NCBI RefSeq assembly: GCF_001591645.1
Contig: NZ_BCVH01000007.1
Location: forward strand, 124,001 to 188,000
DNA: 64,000 nt
Reading direction: 5' to 3'
DNA from: Robertmurraya korlensis NBRC 107688
GTDB lineage: Bacteria; Bacillota; Bacilli; Bacillales; Cytobacillaceae
In this document: piece by piece, positions 35,567 to 46,117 of the stretch
How positions within the stretch are numbered: the first letter of the stretch is position 1
How the letters are laid out: each line of letters starts with the position of its first letter
Made by a program: the position numbers and the translations under genes
The notes under the pieces: model-generated
What the model saw: the letters and a program-made list of their open reading frames with translations, nothing else
Database searches by the model: none
Told to the model about the DNA's origin: nothing

Positions 35567-37069
35567 ATGAGAAAAATAGAAACTACCTCAGACGTTTTCT
35601 TAATTGGTGCCGGAATCATGAGCGCTACGTTGGGAACACTTCTGAAAGAATTAGTACCAGAATGGAAAATTACAGTGTTTGAAAAGCTCTCAAAGACAGG
35701 AGAGGAAAGCTCGAACGAATGGAATAATGCGGGAACGGGGCATGCCGCATTATGTGAGCTAAACTATACGGCGGAAAAACCGGATGGGTCTGTAGATATT
35801 AGTAAAGCAATAAATATTAATGAACAGTTTCAGGTTTCAATGCAGTTTTGGTCTTATCTTGTAAAAAATCGTCTGATACATAATCCACAGGATTTTATCA
35901 GACAATTGCCTCATATGAGTTTAGTGCAAGGGGAACAGAATGTTGAATTTTTAAAGAAACGATTTGAAGCGCTGTCAAACAATCCATTATTCCAAGGAAT
36001 GGAATTTTCTGAGGATCCGGAGAAATTGATGGAATGGATCCCCCTTATTATGCAAAACCGCTCTACGCATGAACCTGTAGCTGCTACCAAAATTGACTCC
36101 GGAACCGATGTTAACTTTGGTGCATTAACGCGTATGTTATTTGCTCACTTAGAAAGTAAAGATGTCCATATAAACCACAATCATAGTGTGACTGATATAA
36201 AACGTACTAGCGATGGACTGTGGGAATTAAAAGTTCGGAATCTCGAAAGTGGTACAGTTGAACACCATAAGGCGAAATTTGTCTTTATTGGTGGTGGAGG
36301 AGGAAGCCTACATTTATTGCAAAAGTCCGGTATTCCTGAAGGAAAACATATCGGAGGTTTTCCAGTAAGTGGAATATTTATGGTTTGTAATAATCCGAAG
36401 GTTATAGAGCAGCATCATGCAAAAGTATATGGAAAGGCGAAGGTTGGTGCTCCGCCTATGTCTGTTCCACATTTAGACACTAGATTTATAGACAATAAAA
36501 AGTCTTTACTATTTGGACCCTTTGCTGGTTTCTCACCCAAGTTTTTAAAAACGGGTTCAGTATTTGATTTAGTAACCTCTGTAAAGCCGGATAATCTCTT
36601 AACAATGTTGGCTGCAGGTGCAAAAGAAATGTCATTGACAAAATACCTGATTCAGCAAGTGATGTTATCAAAAGAACAGCGTATGGAGGAGTTACGTGAA
36701 TTTATCCCGAATGCTAAAAGCGAGGACTGGGATTTAATAGTGGCTGGCCAACGTGTACAAGTGATTAAAGATACAGAAGACGGAGGCAAAGGAACGCTTC
36801 AGTTTGGTACGGAAGTAATTACTTCTGAAGATGGTTCCATTGCAGCATTACTAGGTGCGTCTCCAGGTGCTTCCACTGCCGTTCAAGTCATGCTTGAGAT
36901 ACTAAGAAAATGCTTTCCACAATATATAACTGGATGGGAACCAAAGATTAAAGAAATGATCCCTTCATATGGATTGCCACTAATGGAAAACCGAGAGCTC
37001 TTGCGGGAAGTTCATCTTTCAACAGCAGAGACACTTTGTCTAAGCGAAAAAGAGCCAGTGTTTAGTTAA
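35567..37069 (+). CDS. mqo: malate:quinone oxidoreductase
   Basis: A 500-residue FAD-dependent peripheral membrane dehydrogenase that oxidises malate to oxaloacetate and reduces menaquinone, bypassing NAD-malate dehydrogenase. The N-terminal [18 protein letters not shown] binds FAD. The [19 protein letters not shown] and GAGGAKEM-like family blocks, with FPVSGIFM and [15 protein letters not shown] near the C-terminus, fit Mqo. AAGGAAGG precedes the ATG. It is single-gene, between two terminators. Confidence 0.94.
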   Translation: MRKIETTSDVFLIGAGIMSATLGTLLKELVPEWKITVFEKLSKTGEESSNEWNNAGTGHAALCELNYTAEKPDGSVDISKAININEQFQVSMQFWSYLVKNRLIHNPQDFIRQLPHMSLVQGEQNVEFLKKRFEALSNNPLFQGMEFSEDPEKLMEWIPLIMQNRSTHEPVAATKIDSGTDVNFGALTRMLFAHLESKDVHINHNHSVTDIKRTSDGLWELKVRNLESGTVEHHKAKFVFIGGGGGSLHLLQKSGIPEGKHIGGFPVSGIFMVCNNPKVIEQHHAKVYGKAKVGAPPMSVPHLDTRFIDNKKSLLFGPFAGFSPKFLKTGSVFDLVTSVKPDNLLTMLAAGAKEMSLTKYLIQQVMLSKEQRMEELREFIPNAKSEDWDLIVAGQRVQVIKDTEDGGKGTLQFGTEVITSEDGSIAALLGASPGASTAVQVMLEILRKCFPQYITGWEPKIKEMIPSYGLPLMENRELLREVHLSTAETLCLSEKEPVFS

Positions 37070-37110
37070 TTGAACATTATAGGAAATTAGGAATAGAGAG
37101 TTACTATAGG

Positions 37111-37146
37111 AAGAACCTTTAATCTGTTCGATAAAGGTTCTTTTCT
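37111..37146 (+). terminator. mqo terminator
   Basis: AAGAACCTTT / AAAGGTTCTT is a 10-bp stem with a 12-base loop and T-tract. Confidence 0.92.
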
Positions 37147-37206
37147 AATTTGAATAAATGGACCTACAAAAATTTAACAACTCAAAGGGAAAACGTATGT
37201 TCGGTA

Positions 37207-37215
37207 TGGTATAAT
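37207..37215 (+). promoter_or_regulatory. extended -10 promoter of the type I toxin
   Basis: TGGTATAAT gives a perfect -10 (37210-37215) with the TG extension. No good -35 is seen. Transcription would start near 37222, just ahead of the leader segment that can pair with the 3' end of the toxin message. Confidence 0.6.
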
Positions 37216-37279
37216 AGAGAAGACAATTGCATAGTTGCAGGGTGGGGCGATTGAGCCTTCCTTATGGGAGGTGACAAGC

Positions 37280-37357
37280 GTGGATTTAGATTCAGCAATG
37301 TTCATAGTAGCGTTGGTAACTCTAATCGTACTTTTAATTGATAAAATAAAAAAGTAA
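37280..37357 (+). CDS. 25-aa type I toxin (TxpA/holin-like toxin family)
   Basis: GTG start after a very strong GGGAGGTGAC site. The product is a short hydrophobic helix (about residues 6-20) with a basic tail DKIKK, the layout of Bacillus TxpA/BsrG-like and putative holin-like toxins. Nine bases of the leader (37238-37246, CAGGGTGGG) are exactly complementary to 37360-37368 just after the stop. Such 5'-3' pairing is typical of type I toxin messages and hides the translation start. A terminator follows, and a convergent minus-strand promoter-like sequence could produce the antisense antitoxin. No other gene is annotated here. Confidence 0.7.
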   Translation: MDLDSAMFIVALVTLIVLLIDKIKK

Positions 37358-37359
37358 AA

Positions 37360-37398
37360 CCCACCCTGTATCTTTGGCCGGAACAGGTGGGCTTTACT
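37360..37398 (+). terminator. terminator of the toxin message
   Basis: CCCACC-C-TGT and ACAGGTGGG form a stem with one bulged base, followed by a T-rich tract. The left arm is the same segment that can pair with the leader, so terminator and long-range pairing compete. Confidence 0.65.
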
Positions 37399-37462
37399 TT
37401 GTATAAGTAAACTAATTGTTGATTGCCAATCGCACATTCTGCGATTATGCATTGTTATAGGT

Positions 37463-37495
37463 AAGCATGTGTTCATAGCACATGCTTATTTTTAA
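37463..37495 (+). terminator. second hairpin downstream of the toxin locus
   Basis: AAGCATGTG / CACATGCTT stem of 9 bp, 7-base loop, followed by ATTTTTAA. It closes the toxin region; between it and the ilvA start (37676) only a short hairpin CCTACTA/TAGTAGG is seen and no T-box sequence. Confidence 0.7.
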
Positions 37496-37675
37496 TATAT
37501 GGATGATCTATCCTTATTATAGACTAATTTTAGTAAAAAATAAATTAATTATAATATAATCTAATACTTTCTTATAAGAATTTATGAAGGATTTTGATGA
37601 GCTGCTAGCCACTACATATTTCCATTATTGATGCACATCCTACTACTAAATAGTAGGAACTAGGAGGAGTTATAG

Positions 37676-38881
37676 GTGAACCTAGATAACATCATTATTG
37701 CGCGAGAAAAGATGAAGGGTATTGTACATGAAACTCCTTTGGATTACTCGAAAACGTTTAGTGATTTAGCTAAAAATGAAATATTTTTAAAATTAGAAAA
37801 TCTACAGAAGACTGGATCCTTTAAGGTAAGGGGCTCTTATAATAAGCTAATCTCTTTATCAGAAGAGGAATTAAACAAAGGAGTGGTAGCCGCTTCTGCA
37901 GGGAACCACGCTCAAGGTGTTGCCTATTCGAGTCAAATGCTTGGGATTCCATGTACGATTGTGATGCCAAAGGGAGCACCTCTCAGTAAAGTACTAGCAA
38001 CAAGACAGTACGGGGCAGAGGTGATATTAGAAGGAAATGTGTTCGATGAAGCACTTGCTTACGCGTTAGAACTTAACGATAGGAAAGGTGCTACATTTAT
38101 TCATGCCTTTGATGATGAGAAAGTGATTACGGGGCAAGGCGTGGTGGGACTAGAGATTCTTGACCAGCTTTCTGAAGTAGAGGCGATTGTTTGTCCTGTT
38201 GGAGGTGGGGGACTTATTGCTGGTGTTGCAATGGCTGTGAAGCAAAAGAATCCTAATATAGCCGTATATGGTGTTCAAACACTAGCTTGTCCGAGTATGA
38301 AGCAATCGTTACTCGAACAAAAACCGGTTGCTATTACATCATCACCTACAATGGCAGATGGAATCGCTGTACAAAAACCAGGTGTAAGTAATTTTGAAGT
38401 AGTCCAGAAATATGTAGACGATATAGTGTGTGTTGACGAAATGGAAATTGCACGCACGATGCTTATGCTTTTGGAAAGAAGCAAACTGCTAGTTGAAGGA
38501 TCGGGAGCTAGTTCTCTTGCTGCATTACTATATAAAAAAATAAATATAACAAATAAAAAGGTTGCGGCTGTTTTAAGTGGAGGCAATGTAAATGTCCATT
38601 TTATATCTAGGATTATTGAACGAGGACTTGTTGAGTCAGGAAGGTATGCGAACTTTTCCATCATTTTAAAAGATAAGCCAGGAGAACTTCAACGCGTGAT
38701 CAGCTCGATAACAGAATTAGACGCCAATATTCAAGATGTTCATCTCCATCATATGGGAAAGAATATATATCCAGGCTACGCACAACTCGACATATCGGTT
38801 GAAACGAAAAATAATGAGCATATAGAAGAACTATTTAGTTTGTTAAAAGAAAAAGAATTTCATGTAACGATGGAATCTTAA
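37676..38881 (+). CDS. ilvA: threonine dehydratase (threonine ammonia-lyase)
   Basis: PLP enzyme of 401 aa converting threonine to 2-oxobutyrate and ammonia. The PLP-lysine is Lys50 in GSFKVRGSYNK, with SAGNHAQGVAY and the glycine-rich PVGGGGLIAG cofactor loops. A single ACT domain (about residues 325-401) follows, the short form typical of catabolic or Bacillus-type threonine dehydratases (about 400 aa) rather than the 500-residue biosynthetic form. GTG start after AGGAGGAG. Flanked by terminators, so monocistronic. Isoleucine or valine feedback through the ACT domain is possible but not shown. Confidence 0.9.
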   Translation: MNLDNIIIAREKMKGIVHETPLDYSKTFSDLAKNEIFLKLENLQKTGSFKVRGSYNKLISLSEEELNKGVVAASAGNHAQGVAYSSQMLGIPCTIVMPKGAPLSKVLATRQYGAEVILEGNVFDEALAYALELNDRKGATFIHAFDDEKVITGQGVVGLEILDQLSEVEAIVCPVGGGGLIAGVAMAVKQKNPNIAVYGVQTLACPSMKQSLLEQKPVAITSSPTMADGIAVQKPGVSNFEVVQKYVDDIVCVDEMEIARTMLMLLERSKLLVEGSGASSLAALLYKKINITNKKVAAVLSGGNVNVHFISRIIERGLVESGRYANFSIILKDKPGELQRVISSITELDANIQDVHLHHMGKNIYPGYAQLDISVETKNNEHIEELFSLLKEKEFHVTMES

Positions 38882-38895
38882 GGAACGTTCACTTT

Positions 38896-38922
38896 ACCAA
38901 CCAATTCTTTTGGTTGGTTTCT
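38896..38922 (+). terminator. ilvA terminator
   Basis: ACCAACCAA / TTGGTTGGT 9-bp stem with 5-base loop and short T-tract. Confidence 0.85.
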
Positions 38923-38986
38923 CTATGGGATTATTAAGAAAATGAACAATGATAAATAATTTATTCTTGAAAAGATGGATGCAAAA

Positions 38987-39000
38987 TGTTAACGTTAACA
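38987..39000 (+). promoter_or_regulatory. LacI/ExuR-type operator before uxaC
   Basis: TGTTAACGTTAACA is a perfect 14-base palindrome of the LacI-family type; it differs from the cre consensus at one position, so ExuR/KdgR-like regulation or CcpA are both possible. It lies 18 bases before the uxaC start. Confidence 0.65.
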
Positions 39001-39018
39001 AAAAAAGGATGTGAACAT

Positions 39019-40452
39019 ATGGAAAAGTTTATGGGAAGTAATTTTTTATTGAAAAATGATACCGCTGTTACGTTATTCCATGATTATGCAAAAGAAATGC
39101 CAATCATCGATTACCATTGTCACTTAAATCCGAAGGAAATCTATGAAAACAAACAATTCAACAATATTACCGAGGCCTGGCTTTACGGAGACCATTATAA
39201 GTGGAGAGCAATGAGGGCGAATGGAATTTCTGAGGAGTATATAACGGGAGATAAATCAGACTATGAGAAATTCCTTGCGTGGGCAAAAACTGTACCAATG
39301 ACGATTGGAAATCCATTGTACAATTGGACTCATTTAGAGCTTCAACGATTTTTTGGTATTTATGACATATTAAATGAACAGAGTGCCCCACATATATGGG
39401 AAAAAGTAAACACATTGCTGAACGAAGAAGATTTTCGTGTCAGAGAGTTAATCGTTAAGTCTAGGGTAAGAGTGATTTGTACGACAGATGACCCAGTAGA
39501 TACGTTAGAATATCATACTTTGTTACAGGAAGAAAAGGATTTTCCTGTTCGTGTCGTTCCAGGTTTTCGTCCTGACAAGGGATTGGAAATCAATCGTGAA
39601 GGCTTCGTAGATTGGGTGGCTAAGCTTTCTGAGGTCTCAAGTATAGATATTGAAAACTATGAGGATTATCTAGCTGCACTAGAATCTAGAGTCCATTTTT
39701 TTGAATCAGTAGGATGTAGAGTTTCCGATCATGCGTTGGATTCAATGGTGTATGAGGAGGCTAGCTTTGAAGAGGTTGCTAAAGGTTTTGCCCAAAGATT
39801 ATCTGGAAGTCAAATCTCTATTGAAGCGGAAAAAAAGTTCAAAACCTTTACACTTCAATTTTTAGGGAAGCTTTATGCAGATCTAGATTGGGCAATGCAA
39901 TTTCATATCAATGCAAATCGTAATAATAACACAAGAATGTTTCGCTTGCTTGGTCCTGATACAGGCTATGATTCCATTAACGATGATCAAATCGCTAAGC
40001 CATTAGTACGGATTCTTGACGAGTTAGATCGTCATGGCAAGCTACCCAAGACCATTCTTTATTCATTAAATCCAGTTGATAATCAGGTAATTGCAAGTGT
40101 TATAAATAGTTTCCAAGATGGAAAGATTCCTGGGAAAATACAATTTGGCACGGCATGGTGGTTCAATGATACAAAGGATGGAATGCTTGATCAAATGAAG
40201 GCTTTATCTAATATAGGTTTGTTTAGCCGTTTTATTGGGATGCTCACAGATTCGAGAAGCTTTTTATCCTATACAAGGCATGAATACTTCCGAAGACTTG
40301 TATGTAATTTACTTGGTGAGTGGGTGGAAAATGGTGAGGTTCCCCATGACATCGAATTACTGGGAGGAATTGTACAAAGAATTTGTTACCTCAATGCAAA
40401 GGAGTACTTTGCTTTTAAGGAAGTAGAAGAGAGTGAAATGGTTCGCCCCTAA
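39019..40452 (+). CDS. uxaC: glucuronate isomerase
   Basis: A 477-residue amidohydrolase-fold isomerase converting glucuronate to fructuronate and galacturonate to tagaturonate. The N-terminal DYHCHLNP metal motif, the family block WAMQFHINANRNNN and the C-terminal GMLTDSRSFLSYTRHEYFRR are characteristic. The ATG at 39019 follows AAAAAAGGA; the ATG at 38986 lies inside the operator palindrome and is rejected. First gene of uxaC-uxaB-uxaA. No hexuronate permease is encoded within the operon. Confidence 0.94.
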   Translation: MEKFMGSNFLLKNDTAVTLFHDYAKEMPIIDYHCHLNPKEIYENKQFNNITEAWLYGDHYKWRAMRANGISEEYITGDKSDYEKFLAWAKTVPMTIGNPLYNWTHLELQRFFGIYDILNEQSAPHIWEKVNTLLNEEDFRVRELIVKSRVRVICTTDDPVDTLEYHTLLQEEKDFPVRVVPGFRPDKGLEINREGFVDWVAKLSEVSSIDIENYEDYLAALESRVHFFESVGCRVSDHALDSMVYEEASFEEVAKGFAQRLSGSQISIEAEKKFKTFTLQFLGKLYADLDWAMQFHINANRNNNTRMFRLLGPDTGYDSINDDQIAKPLVRILDELDRHGKLPKTILYSLNPVDNQVIASVINSFQDGKIPGKIQFGTAWWFNDTKDGMLDQMKALSNIGLFSRFIGMLTDSRSFLSYTRHEYFRRLVCNLLGEWVENGEVPHDIELLGGIVQRICYLNAKEYFAFKEVEESEMVRP

Positions 40453-40471
40453 GTAGATTTATAACATAAAA

Positions 40472-40485
40472 TGTTAACGTGTGCA
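40472..40485 (+). promoter_or_regulatory. degenerate second operator before uxaB
   Basis: TGTTAACGTGTGCA keeps the left half of the palindrome found before uxaC and lies 21 bases before the uxaB start. A weak second binding site for the same regulator is plausible. Confidence 0.45.
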
Positions 40486-40505
40486 TTTAAGGGAGGGAGA
40501 TAATA

Positions 40506-41972
40506 TTGCAAAAGTTAAATCGAAGCAGTTATCCTGAGTCCAAAACATATCCTGAAAGAGTTCTTCAATATGGGGAAGGGAATTTTCTAAGAGGATTCGT
40601 AGACTGGCAAATTCAAGTATTAAACAGAGTGGCTGAATTTAATGGAAGCGCTGTCGTTATACAACCTAGAGGGTTCGATAAAATTGAAAGACTGAATCGT
40701 CAGGAAGGTTTATACACATTATTTTTACAGGGGATGAAAGAGGGGCGTCCGGTAAATGAATATCAGGTGATAGAATCCATCAGTAGAGGGATTAATCTGT
40801 TTACCGATTATGATGAGTACGTCAAATTAGCAGGTAGCAAGGATCTGCGGTTTATTGTGAGCAACACAACAGAGGCAGGTATTGCTTTTCATCCAGAAGA
40901 CCGTTTGGAGGATCGGCCACAGAAAAGTTTTCCCGCCAAATTGACTGCGTTCCTATACCATCGATTCCATGCATTTTCAGGTGATGTAGACCGTGGGTGT
41001 ATTATTATTCCATGCGAACTTATTGAGAATAATGGTGAGGTTCTGAAAGAAATAATTTTGAAATACGCTAAGCTTTGGAATTTGGGGGACGAGTTTATCG
41101 GGTGGATTCATCAAGCAAATACGTTTTGCTCGAGTCTTGTAGACCGGATTGTACCAGGATATCCGAGCGATACAATAGAGGAGAAAACAAGGGAGCTCGG
41201 GTATATTGATGAATTAATGGTGGTAGGGGAGCAGTATCATCTTTGGGTAATTCAGGGTCCGCAATCTCTATATGATGAGTTACCGGTAAAGGATACAGGG
41301 TTAAATACTCTCATCGTGGACGATTTAACTCCCTATCGCACGAGAAAGGTAAGAATTCTAAATGGAGCCCATACTGCAATGACTCCAGTTGCATATCTAT
41401 CTAATCTCGAAACAGTGGAAGAAGCTGTTATTGATCCAGAGGTAGGTATATTCATCAAAGAAATGATTACCGAGGAAATTATCCCCACTCTTGAAGGTGA
41501 GCACCATGAGCTTTCTTTGTACGCAGATGAAGTACTTAATCGATTTGCTAACCCTTATATTAAGCATTATTTAATGAGTATTTCCTTAAACTCCAGCTCA
41601 AAATTTCAAACAAGGAATATTCCGACTCTCCTAGATTACTTAAATAATAAACATGAGTTGCCAAAAAGGCTGGTCTTTTCTCTAAGCGCACTCATTTATT
41701 TTTATCGAGGAAAAAGAGGTGAGGAACCTATCAAACTTCAGGATCAAGTGGGAACCCTTCAATTTTTTTATGATTTATGGAAGCGTTATGATATGCAAGT
41801 AATTTCCATACATCAACTAACAGAAGCTGTATTGAGTAATGATCAATTATGGGGGATGGACCTAGCTTCCATTCCGAATTTGATTGATAAGATAGCAAAT
41901 AATCTTTCACAAATAGAGGAAAACGGAGTACGAAACGTGTTAAAAGAGTTAAATGAAAAAGTCGGTATGTGA
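40506..41972 (+). CDS. uxaB: tagaturonate reductase (altronate oxidoreductase)
   Basis: NAD-dependent mannitol-dehydrogenase-family reductase, 488 aa, that makes altronate from tagaturonate, the second step of galacturonate breakdown. VLQYGEGNFLRGFVDWQ at the N-terminus is the nucleotide-binding start, and VRILNGAHTAMTPVAYL carries the catalytic Lys/Asn/His block region of this family. The start appears to be TTG at 40506, 6 bases after AAGGGAGGGAGA; no ATG is available nearby. Confidence 0.92.
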   Translation: MQKLNRSSYPESKTYPERVLQYGEGNFLRGFVDWQIQVLNRVAEFNGSAVVIQPRGFDKIERLNRQEGLYTLFLQGMKEGRPVNEYQVIESISRGINLFTDYDEYVKLAGSKDLRFIVSNTTEAGIAFHPEDRLEDRPQKSFPAKLTAFLYHRFHAFSGDVDRGCIIIPCELIENNGEVLKEIILKYAKLWNLGDEFIGWIHQANTFCSSLVDRIVPGYPSDTIEEKTRELGYIDELMVVGEQYHLWVIQGPQSLYDELPVKDTGLNTLIVDDLTPYRTRKVRILNGAHTAMTPVAYLSNLETVEEAVIDPEVGIFIKEMITEEIIPTLEGEHHELSLYADEVLNRFANPYIKHYLMSISLNSSSKFQTRNIPTLLDYLNNKHELPKRLVFSLSALIYFYRGKRGEEPIKLQDQVGTLQFFYDLWKRYDMQVISIHQLTEAVLSNDQLWGMDLASIPNLIDKIANNLSQIEENGVRNVLKELNEKVGM

Positions 41973-41985
41973 AGGAGGGGAACCG

Positions 41986-43479
41986 ATGAAGAAGGTGTTA
42001 AAAATACATGAAAACGATAATATCATTCTAGCTTTACAGAACATAAAAGCGGGAGAAGAGATTACTATAGAAGGAATGTCTCTTTTGATAAAAGAAGAGA
42101 TTTATCGGGGACATAAAATAGCACTAAGAGATATCCTGGAACAGGAGGATATCATAAAATATGGTTATCCGATTGGTCATGCTATCTCATCCATTCGAGC
42201 TGGTGAACTGGTCCATACCCATAACACTAAAACAAATTTATCTGGGACGGAGGAGTATACCTACCATCCCGATCAACAGAAAAATCCTTTTGTAAACGAA
42301 GATAGAACCTTTAGAGGATATCGAAGAGACAACGGAACAGTAGGGATTCGTAACGAGCTCTGGATTGTACCGACTGTAGGCTGTGTAAACGGAATTGCGG
42401 AAAAGATCATAAAGCGTTTTGAAAAACAAGTTGGTGAGGAAAATCCATTTGATAATGTACTAGTCTTAAAGCATAGTTATGGGTGCTCACAGCTTGGAGA
42501 TGATCACGAGAATACAAAACAGATCCTTTTAAACGCTGTTACCCATCCTAACGCAGGGGGTGTCCTTGTGTTAGGACTTGGATGTGAAAATAATGAACTT
42601 CCTGAATTTAAAAGAGCGCTAGGAGATATAGATGAACAACGGGTGAGATTTCTCGTATCACAGGCTGTAACAGATGAAATTGAAGAAGGATTTAAGCTCG
42701 TTATGGAAATCTATGAAGCAGCGAAACACGATCATAGAATAGATGTACCATTATCAGAATTAAAAATTGGCTTGAAATGTGGGGGTTCTGATGGGTTTTC
42801 TGGTATTACCGCAAACCCACTTTTAGGCAGGTTTTCTGATTATCTTATTGCACAAGGTGGTACCACTGTTTTAACTGAAGTGCCAGAAATGTTTGGAGCG
42901 GAGAAAATATTGATGGAACGAGCTGAAAATGAAGAGGTTTTTCATAAGGTTGTTCATTTGATCAACGATTTTAAGGGATATTTTCTTGCACATAATCAAC
43001 CAGTCTATGAAAATCCTTCCCCAGGGAATAAGGCGGGTGGCATTACGACTCTGGAGGATAAATCCCTTGGTTGTACTCAAAAGGCAGGAACATCTACGGT
43101 TGTTGATGTACTAAAGTATGGGGAAGTACTTAAGGTAAATGGGTTAAATCTTCTGAGTGCACCTGGAAATGATTTAATTGCATCAACGGCATTAGCCGCT
43201 GCTGGGTGTCATATGGTTTTATTTACAACTGGAAGAGGGACTCCGTTTGGAACCTTTGTTCCAACGATGAAAATAGCTACGAATTCTCAAATCTATGAAA
43301 CCAAACCTCACTGGATCGACTTTAACGCTGGAATCCTTTTAGAGGAAGATGTATCAGCTGAACAGGTACTCCATGATTTTGTTACCTATGTGACTGAAGT
43401 GGCAAGTGGAAAATGGGTTAATAACGAAAAGAATGATTTTAGGGAAATTTCCATTTTTAAAAGTGGTGTTACTTTGTAA
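41986..43479 (+). CDS. uxaA: altronate dehydratase
   Basis: A 497-residue enzyme of the UxaA family that dehydrates altronate to 2-keto-3-deoxygluconate. It has an N-terminal SAF domain (about residues 1-75) and the large C-terminal catalytic region with VPTVGCVNGIAEKI, KHSYGCSQLGDDH and LKCGGSDGFSGITANP, whose Cys and His residues are iron-ligand candidates. The ATG at 41986 follows GAAGGAGGGG; the ATG at 41953 is internal to the previous gene. Last gene of the operon. The next enzymes (KdgK, KdgA) are not in the window. Confidence 0.93.
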   Translation: MKKVLKIHENDNIILALQNIKAGEEITIEGMSLLIKEEIYRGHKIALRDILEQEDIIKYGYPIGHAISSIRAGELVHTHNTKTNLSGTEEYTYHPDQQKNPFVNEDRTFRGYRRDNGTVGIRNELWIVPTVGCVNGIAEKIIKRFEKQVGEENPFDNVLVLKHSYGCSQLGDDHENTKQILLNAVTHPNAGGVLVLGLGCENNELPEFKRALGDIDEQRVRFLVSQAVTDEIEEGFKLVMEIYEAAKHDHRIDVPLSELKIGLKCGGSDGFSGITANPLLGRFSDYLIAQGGTTVLTEVPEMFGAEKILMERAENEEVFHKVVHLINDFKGYFLAHNQPVYENPSPGNKAGGITTLEDKSLGCTQKAGTSTVVDVLKYGEVLKVNGLNLLSAPGNDLIASTALAAAGCHMVLFTTGRGTPFGTFVPTMKIATNSQIYETKPHWIDFNAGILLEEDVSAEQVLHDFVTYVTEVASGKWVNNEKNDFREISIFKSGVTL

Positions 43480-43485
43480 ATAGGT

Positions 43486-43522
43486 GCCTGCTTTAACGTA
43501 TGTTCGTTAAAGCAGGCTTTTT
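43486..43522 (+). terminator. convergent terminator after uxaA
   Basis: GCCTGCTTTAACG / CGTTAAAGCAGGC is a 13-bp perfect stem with flanking T-tract. It serves uxaA; the minus-strand regulator stop overlaps its right edge. Confidence 0.93.
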
Positions 43523-44399
43523 AGTTCTCTTCTAAAACGATACTGCTAACTACTCTTTCTTCAGTACTCTTAGCAATCTTCGTTTTGTATTCTAGATTTT
43601 CTTGATAGTTCATTTTGAAAATACAAGAATATAGGACATCCAATATCAAGTGTATGGAGTTATTGGTTGAATAGTAGCCAATTTTTGAATACATTTTTTC
43701 ACGGGTAGAAATGTATAACGTACAATCTGAAAAGTTCTTTAAACTGTTTTCACTAAGACTAGTTAAAGAAATAATAGGGGTTTTTCTATCCCTCAAAACC
43801 TTAGCAATTTTAATAACCTCGTCTGATTCACCTGAGTAAGAGATTAAAATTGCTGTGTGTTTAGGGGTAGAATTGTTAGCGACAAAAATTTGCTCTTCAG
43901 GAACATTCATTAATTCTACATGACGATTAATACGAAGCATTTTGTGTTTAAAATCAAAAGCCATAAGCAACGAATTGCTTATCCCATATATATTGATGAT
44001 ATCTGCCTTAGCAAGTAGGTCAGTGGCTTTCCTTAATTCCTCATTTTTTAAAAGTGCCAAAGTATCTTCAATCGTTTCGGTTGCTAAATGACCAATTTTG
44101 GAAGCGATGCTCATCAAACTATCTTCTGGTTCAAAAGGGAAATTTGGATCAATATTTGAAAAATGTTGGTTTAAATAGTGGATCTCTTCAAGAAATTTCT
44201 CTTTTAACTCATTCCAGCCGCTAAATCCTAATTTTTGTGACAAACGAACAACGGTAGAGGGGGAAGTAAAGGTAGCTTGGGCTAAATCCTTTGTTGACAA
44301 GTGCTGGATATTTTCCTTTTCTTTTAGTATATATTTTGCTAGTACTTCTTCGGATTTTGATAATGAGTCCATTGATTCAAGCTTATTTGAGATGATCAT
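43521..44399 (-). CDS. MurR/RpiR-family regulator
   Basis: A 292-residue regulator: N-terminal RpiR helix-turn-helix (about residues 1-77, STKDLAQATFTSPSTVVRLSQKLGF) and C-terminal SIS domain (about 110-240, IYGISNS and SYSGESDEVI) that senses a phosphosugar. Divergent from the 6-phospho-beta-glucosidase at 44627, which it probably controls; the palindrome at 44465 is the candidate site. The nearest AAGGAG is 15 bases before the ATG, longer than usual, so translation initiation may be weak or the start differs. Confidence 0.85.
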   Translation of the reverse strand: MIISNKLESMDSLSKSEEVLAKYILKEKENIQHLSTKDLAQATFTSPSTVVRLSQKLGFSGWNELKEKFLEEIHYLNQHFSNIDPNFPFEPEDSLMSIASKIGHLATETIEDTLALLKNEELRKATDLLAKADIINIYGISNSLLMAFDFKHKMLRINRHVELMNVPEEQIFVANNSTPKHTAILISYSGESDEVIKIAKVLRDRKTPIISLTSLSENSLKNFSDCTLYISTREKMYSKIGYYSTNNSIHLILDVLYSCIFKMNYQENLEYKTKIAKSTEERVVSSIVLEEN

Positions 44400-44464
44400 A
44401 ATGTAGTTGTTTTTCTCCTTTTAAAAAGGTATTTCATTTTTTGTTAAGAAAATCGATGGAAAAT

Positions 44465-44479
44465 TAGAATGCCATTCTA
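44465..44479 (+). promoter_or_regulatory. palindromic operator between rpiR-like gene and bglA
   Basis: TAGAATG-C-CATTCTA is a perfect 7-1-7 palindrome in the 227-base divergent region, 38 bases upstream of a bglA -10-like TATACT (44517-44522). The adjoining RpiR-family regulator is the likely ligand. Confidence 0.55.
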
Positions 44480-44611
44480 ACCTGCTTGGAAAGTCTTTCA
44501 CTTCATGTTTTCTTCCTATACTATATCACTATAAAGTAATGAATGAAATAAACATGAGGCTTATAGGCCACTAGGTTTCGGGCATGATAAGCGGAGTGAT
44601 TTTAATAGTAA

Positions 44612-46057
<1,446 letters not shown>

Positions 46058-46066
46058 TAAATGAAG

Positions 46067-46103
46067 AAAACTGACCTTGGTTCCATGCCAAGGTCAGTTT
46101 TTA
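46067..46103 (+). terminator. bglA terminator
   Basis: AAAACTGACCTTGG / CCAAGGTCAGTTTT is a 14-bp perfect stem with 7-base loop and T-tract. It may also serve the minus-strand gene ending at 46118. Confidence 0.95.
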
Positions 46104-46117
46104 ATTAAAATGGAAAG

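Larger units (their letters stand above)
37240..37429 (-). ncRNA. candidate antisense antitoxin RNA
   Basis: On the minus strand, TTGGCA (37429-37424) and TATACA (37405-37400) with an 18-base spacer form a promoter pointing back into the toxin gene. Transcripts would start near 37393 and overlap the toxin 3' end and reading frame, as RatA does with txpA. The left end is arbitrary; no clear minus-strand terminator is visible. Confidence 0.4.

Noticed and set aside
37174-37476. 100-codon minus-strand ORF across the toxin region
   Set aside because: No ribosome-binding site and it overlaps the toxin gene, hairpins and promoter; it is better explained as a chance frame over a structured RNA locus.
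37500-37675. T-box or other riboswitch before ilvA
   Set aside because: No T-box AGGGTGGNACCGCG sequence or specifier hairpin was found; only a short hairpin near 37635.
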